A stretch of DNA of 64,000 nucleotides from Cardinalis cardinalis. Lineage: Eukaryota > Chordata > Aves > Passeriformes > Cardinalidae. Position numbers and translations under genes: made by a program. Position 1 is the first letter of the stretch. Each line of letters starts with the position of its first letter. The notes beneath the pieces are model-generated. The model saw nothing but the letters and a program-made list of their open reading frames with translations. It was not told where the DNA came from and ran no database searches. The stretch is taken from assembly GCA_014549065.1 (NCBI GenBank), contig JACDOX010000228.1:124001-188000 (forward strand), in the 5' to 3' direction. This document shows, in pieces, positions 59,121-64,000 of this stretch.

Positions 59121-60919
59121 GAAGCAATAGACCATTATGCAGCTCCTACACCCAGCAGGAGAACATAAAGCTCAGTGAGAGAAGTGTTGAAAACAAGAGC
59201 AAAGACTATATGTGGTTTCATTTTAACATTTATTTTCAGAGCAACCCAATATATTTCAGGGATTATGTCCTGAGCTCCTACTGGGGGAAAAAAAAGCAAC
59301 ACATCTATCTCAAAAACAGCTAAATTTTCAGCAGTTGACAGCTAGCTACTAGAAACAGGATTTACATCACTAACCCATTTCTTCTTCAGCACCAAACAAC
59401 GATCAGCTTGTAATGATTTTCAGTCAAAGTTCAACTGGTCTGGATTGGAACAACTATAGCAATATATTTGAAAAGCCCTACTTACAAAGATTGCAAGATG
59501 TTATTTCCCTAGATTTAAGGCTAAAAAGGCAACTTTCCAGAAGTAAGAGACAAAAGCAGTCACTTACTTAGTTCATTACAAGCTCTGAGTTCTCATTAAA
59601 GAAAACCTTCCTATTTCTTTGAAAACTACATCAGTTAGTGCAGTTCTTCAGAAATTAGGCAAATACACACATACATGAATAGATACATACATTTCTCTTT
59701 AGAAAATGTCTATTTGTAAAAAAATATTCTAAAATTAATGAAGAAAAGTACTTCCTTCCAAGTATCTGGTAGCTTATGCATAATTTTGAACTTCTATTTT
59801 GCATTACCATATTTTTCACAGTGGTTTTCAACACAAAGTAAATAGTACAAGAGATTTTATCCTCATCATCAGTAGTAGCAGTAGCAGCACATATTGAAGA
59901 CATAGTATCTAGAGAATTACCGATTATGGGTGAAGTGGCTTTTCCGGAGAAGTTTATAACACTACAGTGACATGCATTTATGCTGGAAGAATTTTAAGTT
60001 AATTTGGACATTTCCTTTAGACTTTGACACTACAATAGGAATCAACAGGTTACCCAACAAAATTAGTAGATTCTTTAGTACAGCATGTGTATGAACCCTG
60101 TAAGACTATGCTATCCTTAATGAGTGACCTTCTGCATATTTTTATGCTGAAAGTATGCAGAGAAAAATCAATATATTTCAAAAATGTGGACAAAGGCAGC
60201 ACAAACCTTATTAAAGACTTTTAAATTGTGTTGTGTTCTCATGTGTCCATTTCCCAAGGCAAATAACCTTTCTGCCTGACCAATTAAATCATAAATAAAG
60301 GACATATAAATTAGCTTGGGATTTTTTTTTCAACCTGGTATATTCACAGCAGCTTTACAAGCTTAATCAAAACATATCTAATTCAACAAGTATCTTCTAG
60401 CTTTAGAAGACAAAAGGTGCAAAGAAGAAAAGAACAAAATATCCACACTGTATCATTTTCTGAACTTCTAACAAGAAAGCAGACTTTGGAAGGCAGTTTT
60501 CTTTGTAAATAAATTAACAAATCAATAGGAGAACATTCTTTCAATAGCTTAACTGTTTGCATTAAAGCTGGCTGTGGTTTCCACTGGAACTAATAGGAGT
60601 AAATAAATAAAATAGTATTTAGCTTATGCTGCAGTCATTACAGAAAGGCCAGGAAAGCCAAAAACTAATGAGCCTGAGATTGTTGACATTTTCATGCATC
60701 TTGGCTCTACAGTCTGGCAAAATACCTGGCACCCTGACAAGCTTGATGCCAGACAGCTAGCAGAGCCTTAAATCTGTTGAAGAAGGTGAAGCAGTAATGG
60801 CATTTAAAGTGCACCATTGAGACATCAAGAAGTTAAACTCAAGTCTTACACTGCCGGCTTTTAATTCCCAATCTGTTTCACGAGCTCAGATGCTACCACA
60901 AGAAAAGACAAAGCAGAAA

Positions 60920-60975
60920 GACTGTGTAACCTCATGAAAAAGTTATTACATGACTGTGTAATCTCATGAAAAAGT
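60920..60975. repeat. tandem duplication of a ~32-bp unit
   Basis: gactgtgtaacctcatgaaa and gactgtgtaatctcatgaaa, each followed by aagt, recur 32 bp apart with one mismatch. Confidence 0.9.
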
Positions 60976-61034
60976 CCTGAATTTCCCAGGGAAGAGAGGA
61001 ACCCACCAATCCAAGCAAGAAAGAGGAAAAAATT

Positions 61035-61055
61035 AAAAAAAAAAAAAAAAAAAAA
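61035..61055. repeat. poly-A tract (21 A)
   Basis: Uninterrupted A run on +. It creates a Phe run in the overlapping minus-strand frame. Confidence 0.95.
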
Positions 61056-63211
61056 CATTTTCAACAATACAGCACCATCATCTTGGGTCTGGTAGGCTTG
61101 GTAGCCCCTTGCATGCCTGCACAAAGAGTCCCTCTGCACATGACTCTCAGAAACTGTGGCTGACTCTCCCTCTTCTTCTCAGTCTGATAGCCTGCTGTGA
61201 GGGAATACAGGTTCTTTAGAACCCCATGTGTAATAAAGGTTCATTATTAAAATTTATTTAGTGAGACAGGGAAGCTGAGATTAAGACACTGTTAACAGGA
61301 GCCACTAACAGTACATTCCAGGTGCAGTGAGGGGTTCAAACAGCAACTAAAGCTGCGTAAATGCAGCCTACAAATCTCAAGTTAAATTTACCTAAAATCT
61401 TCCTGCACTGTTGTTTTGTTATTTCTTGTTTATTGATCAAAAAAGTTTATTGATCAACTTTTCATTAAGGGTAATATTGCAAAAATCTATCCAGCCAAGA
61501 ATAAAAGCTTCTAACACTATATTTCTAATTCCCAGTTTATGTGGTTTTTTCAGTTTTAAATTTGAATTACATGAGCGACAGTATCTTCAAAACACCTTGA
61601 CCAAGTTTCAATAAAACTGCCCTTTCTATCTCCACAAAAGGAATAGGTAATTTCACATTTGAAATTTAGGTCTCTCATGCAACTTTCACTATAGTATTTT
61701 AAACACAGAACCTATTGAAATATATACGCTTTATTTTTTAATAACAAAACCAAGTCTGAGTCCTAGTTTGAAACAACAGATGAAAAAAGGGAGTTAAATT
61801 AAAAGCTCACTTCTGCACCAAATTAAGTCAAGGGAATTCTGTCGCTTATTTGTAATGAAAGTAGGATCAGTCCCCACACATATTTCTGAAGTTAAAAGAG
61901 CTAAATTCTTATGTCTCTCAATCCACACAACAATGCTATATCCCATCACTTACAGCTATGAATTTAACCTTCCTAAATGGTATTTAGCATCAACATGAAA
62001 GTGGATAATGTCTATCAGACAAAACTCCTTTAAAGAATAGATATTCCTGTTAAAAGAAAGATTCTGCAATTTATCTTTAACTGAATGGAAGCAAAAATAC
62101 AGTTACTGGAGTATATGACAAATATCCTGTATAGGGAAAATGGTTAAATATTAAATAGAATAGTCAATAAAAGTATTCTAGTATAATATTCATTTCTGCC
62201 ATAGATGGTAGAAGAATGGAGCTGTGTTTAGACACTCAGAAAACTTCAGTATAACTTAACAATATAAAACAATACCAAAAAGGCCATGTGCAATGTTCTG
62301 CTCAGACTTCCTGATGCCACTTAGCTGTGAGAGCACTTTAAATGCCACACTGTGCTCTAGTGTCCTTTTTATGAAGAACAGCAGTTCTGTCAAATACACT
62401 GCTTCTGATCTAGCATGTATCTTATTAAAAAGCAGTTTCCTGATACAATGTAACAAAATAATGTATTTTAAAACAGCATACCTGTTAATTAACAGTAAGA
62501 AGTTATTTCTTTAAAATATGTTGATTTTTACAGAACACAGATATCTCTTTTATTTAACCAGGCATCAAATTCACATAAGCCATTCTAAAGCATTTTCCAG
62601 ATACTGGAAGATGCTGCTTTTATAAGGTAAACAATCAATTCAGCACAAATGTTTTTTAATGCTTAATATAGCAGTCACCACATCAAACCTCAGAACCACA
62701 CTGATTTTTACCACTCAAGGTGCTTTGCAGGCTTCAGGTCCTAGGAAAAAATACCCCACAATAATGCTTTCTTTAAAATAAGAAAGTTAGAGGTCTGTTG
62801 TGTAGATGAAACTTTCTCATGTAACTTGGAAACACTAGTTTTATTACTAGTGTAGTATATATTTAGCAAGCATGCTTATAAAAGTTAACAAAACACAACG
62901 TTAGACCACACTTGAGTACCCCATTAAGAAGTTGACAGGAATAAGAAGGATCACAACAGTTAATAGCTAACTTTGCGCTCATAAAAGTATCATGGTCTGA
63001 GANGCCACTGGTATTAACTTAAACAGAGCACAGCAGTAAAAAGCTATAAACAGACTCATTAAAATAATTCAGTATTGGACAGCTTTGGACTCAAAGCAGA
63101 CATAATTTCAAAGGCCTTGAGCTAACTGATGTTAGCCTACCGGAGTCTTACTAGGCAACCAGCTCTAGCATTTAACCACTCTCAGAAAGTTTAATTCGTT
63201 TTTTCTGAAGC

Positions 63212-63574
63212 TCAAACACAGCTACGCTCTGATTGAAACTGACAGGACAGGGCCTCTTCTCCCACCAGGGGATGCTGCTGGCCCACTCTTACCCTGCTGC
63301 CCACCTCTGCTGCATGTGGCTCCCTTGCAGGCCAGTACGCAGGCTCACCGTGATACGGGGGGTCGTTTAGCCCTGGGAACTGAGCTTCGAATGTGCTGAA
63401 TTTCCCGAGGTTCCTCATGACGAGACAGCTGTCAGTGTCTCTCTGAAGGGCAGCTCTAACCTCCTGCAGCAGAATTGCTCCCCCCACCTGGCTGTGACCT
63501 GCACAGGCTGCGAACGCCTTCCACCCCTCCCGCCTGGGCACTAGGAGCACGTTCAACAGCGCTGCCCGCAGCAT
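63212..63574 (-). other. CpG-rich patch with a 120-codon open frame; possible unidentified exon
   Basis: Within a region otherwise nearly devoid of CpG, about 13 CpGs cluster between roughly 63340 and 63560. The minus strand is open for 120 codons (63574-63212), while the three + frames close quickly in the part I translated. Inside is an in-frame ATG starting MRNLGKFSTFEAQFPG, followed 23 codons later by a consensus-quality donor (CACG then gtgagc). A second donor (CAGG then gtaaga) lies further on. I do not recognise the protein. Its donor phase does not fit DTWD2 exon 2, so I do not call it DTWD2 exon 1. It could be a first exon of an unannotated transcript, a retrocopy, or an LTR fragment. 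Confidence 0.35.
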
Positions 63575-64000
63575 AAACCCTCACAAAGACCTCTCCTGCT
63601 TTGAACTGTGGATTGCTTGAGCTCAACAGGCCGGGAGGCTCTCTTTATTTTGTTTATTTTGTAAACCTATTACCTAGTCTGTATATTCCCAGCTTGACTT
63701 ATGTAGAAAGGTCCCAAATACTCCCTTAATATNCTTAAATTCAGACCAAGGTAACCACCCCCTACTCCAGAACCAGAACCTGTCATCATGGTTACAGACA
63801 GTTAAATACATTAACCAGTTTGTCAAAGAAGGGTGTGCTCCTCTTCCATATGGTCCCTACCCATACTAGTTTTAGTGGTACATGACCTCATTAGGCCTCT
63901 GATATTGCCCCTACTAAATTCCTCCCCAACCCCTCTCCCAACAGTTACAAAATCTGCATTTGCCAACGTGAACAGAATACAAAATGAAAGCAGTGGCTCA

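Larger units (their letters stand above)
51983..64000 (-). other. presumed DTWD2 intron 1 (continues beyond the window)
   Basis: Everything upstream of exon 2. I searched for a GC-rich exon ending in xTG before a GT donor and encoding a Cys-rich end, and found none that fits. Apart from the CR1 remnant, hairpin, minisatellite and CpG-rich patch listed separately, the stretch is AT-rich with nothing recognised. Confidence 0.6.

Noticed and set aside
61035..61055. poly-A run as the tail of a processed pseudogene
   Set aside because: No cDNA-like sequence is recognisable upstream, and avian CR1 machinery rarely makes processed pseudogenes.
63212..63574. Reading the CpG-rich frame as DTWD2 exon 1
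   Set aside because: Exon 2 needs two bases carried over from exon 1 (xTG before GT). The best donors here leave one or zero bases, and the translation lacks the expected Cys-rich end.
1..64000. CRISPR arrays, operons, tRNA or rRNA genes
   Set aside because: None found. The tandem repeats are microsatellites or short duplications without spacer-repeat structure, and the DNA is vertebrate.

Overview
The window is vertebrate nuclear DNA, almost certainly from a bird and plausibly a passerine. It is AT-rich and gene-poor. Its interspersed repeats are overwhelmingly CR1 LINE fragments, most of them antisense on the + strand, together with solo avian endogenous-retrovirus LTRs. There is no Alu- or L1-like material, and no bacterial-style operon.

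The only gene I can support is the bird orthologue of DTWD2, a DTW-domain tRNA aminocarboxypropyltransferase, on the minus strand. Five coding exons read from high to low coordinates: 51892-51982, 48475-48569, 40584-40773, 19528-19656 and 17205-17375 (stop codon included). All splice sites are GT-AG, the phases are mutually consistent, and together they give 224 codons plus stop. The N-terminal first exon (about 70-75 residues in mammals) was not found. Intron 1 therefore runs from 51983 at least to the right edge, unless exon 1 hides in the CpG-rich patch near 63.2-63.6 kb, whose possible donors do not fit in phase.

Layout: 1-17.1 kb is intergenic DNA downstream of DTWD2. It holds CR1 remnants, a minus-strand LTR (about 5580-5935), a GC-rich LTR-related block (7250-8345) and a solo LTR with an intact 5-bp target duplication (12520-13122). 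17.2-52.0 kb is DTWD2 exons 6 to 2 with long repeat-bearing introns; intron 4 alone is 20.9 kb. 52-64 kb is presumed intron 1, with one CR1 remnant, a near-perfect 26-bp-stem hairpin (58460-58515), a 13-bp minisatellite and a CpG-rich open reading frame at 63212-63574.

I found no undescribed multi-gene system. The most unusual observations are structural: the hairpin, three rearranged CR1 loci, copy-number expansion of a CAGAG pentamer at the same place in separate CR1 copies, and several GC-rich islands with unexplained open frames. About 38 isolated single N bases are scattered through the sequence.
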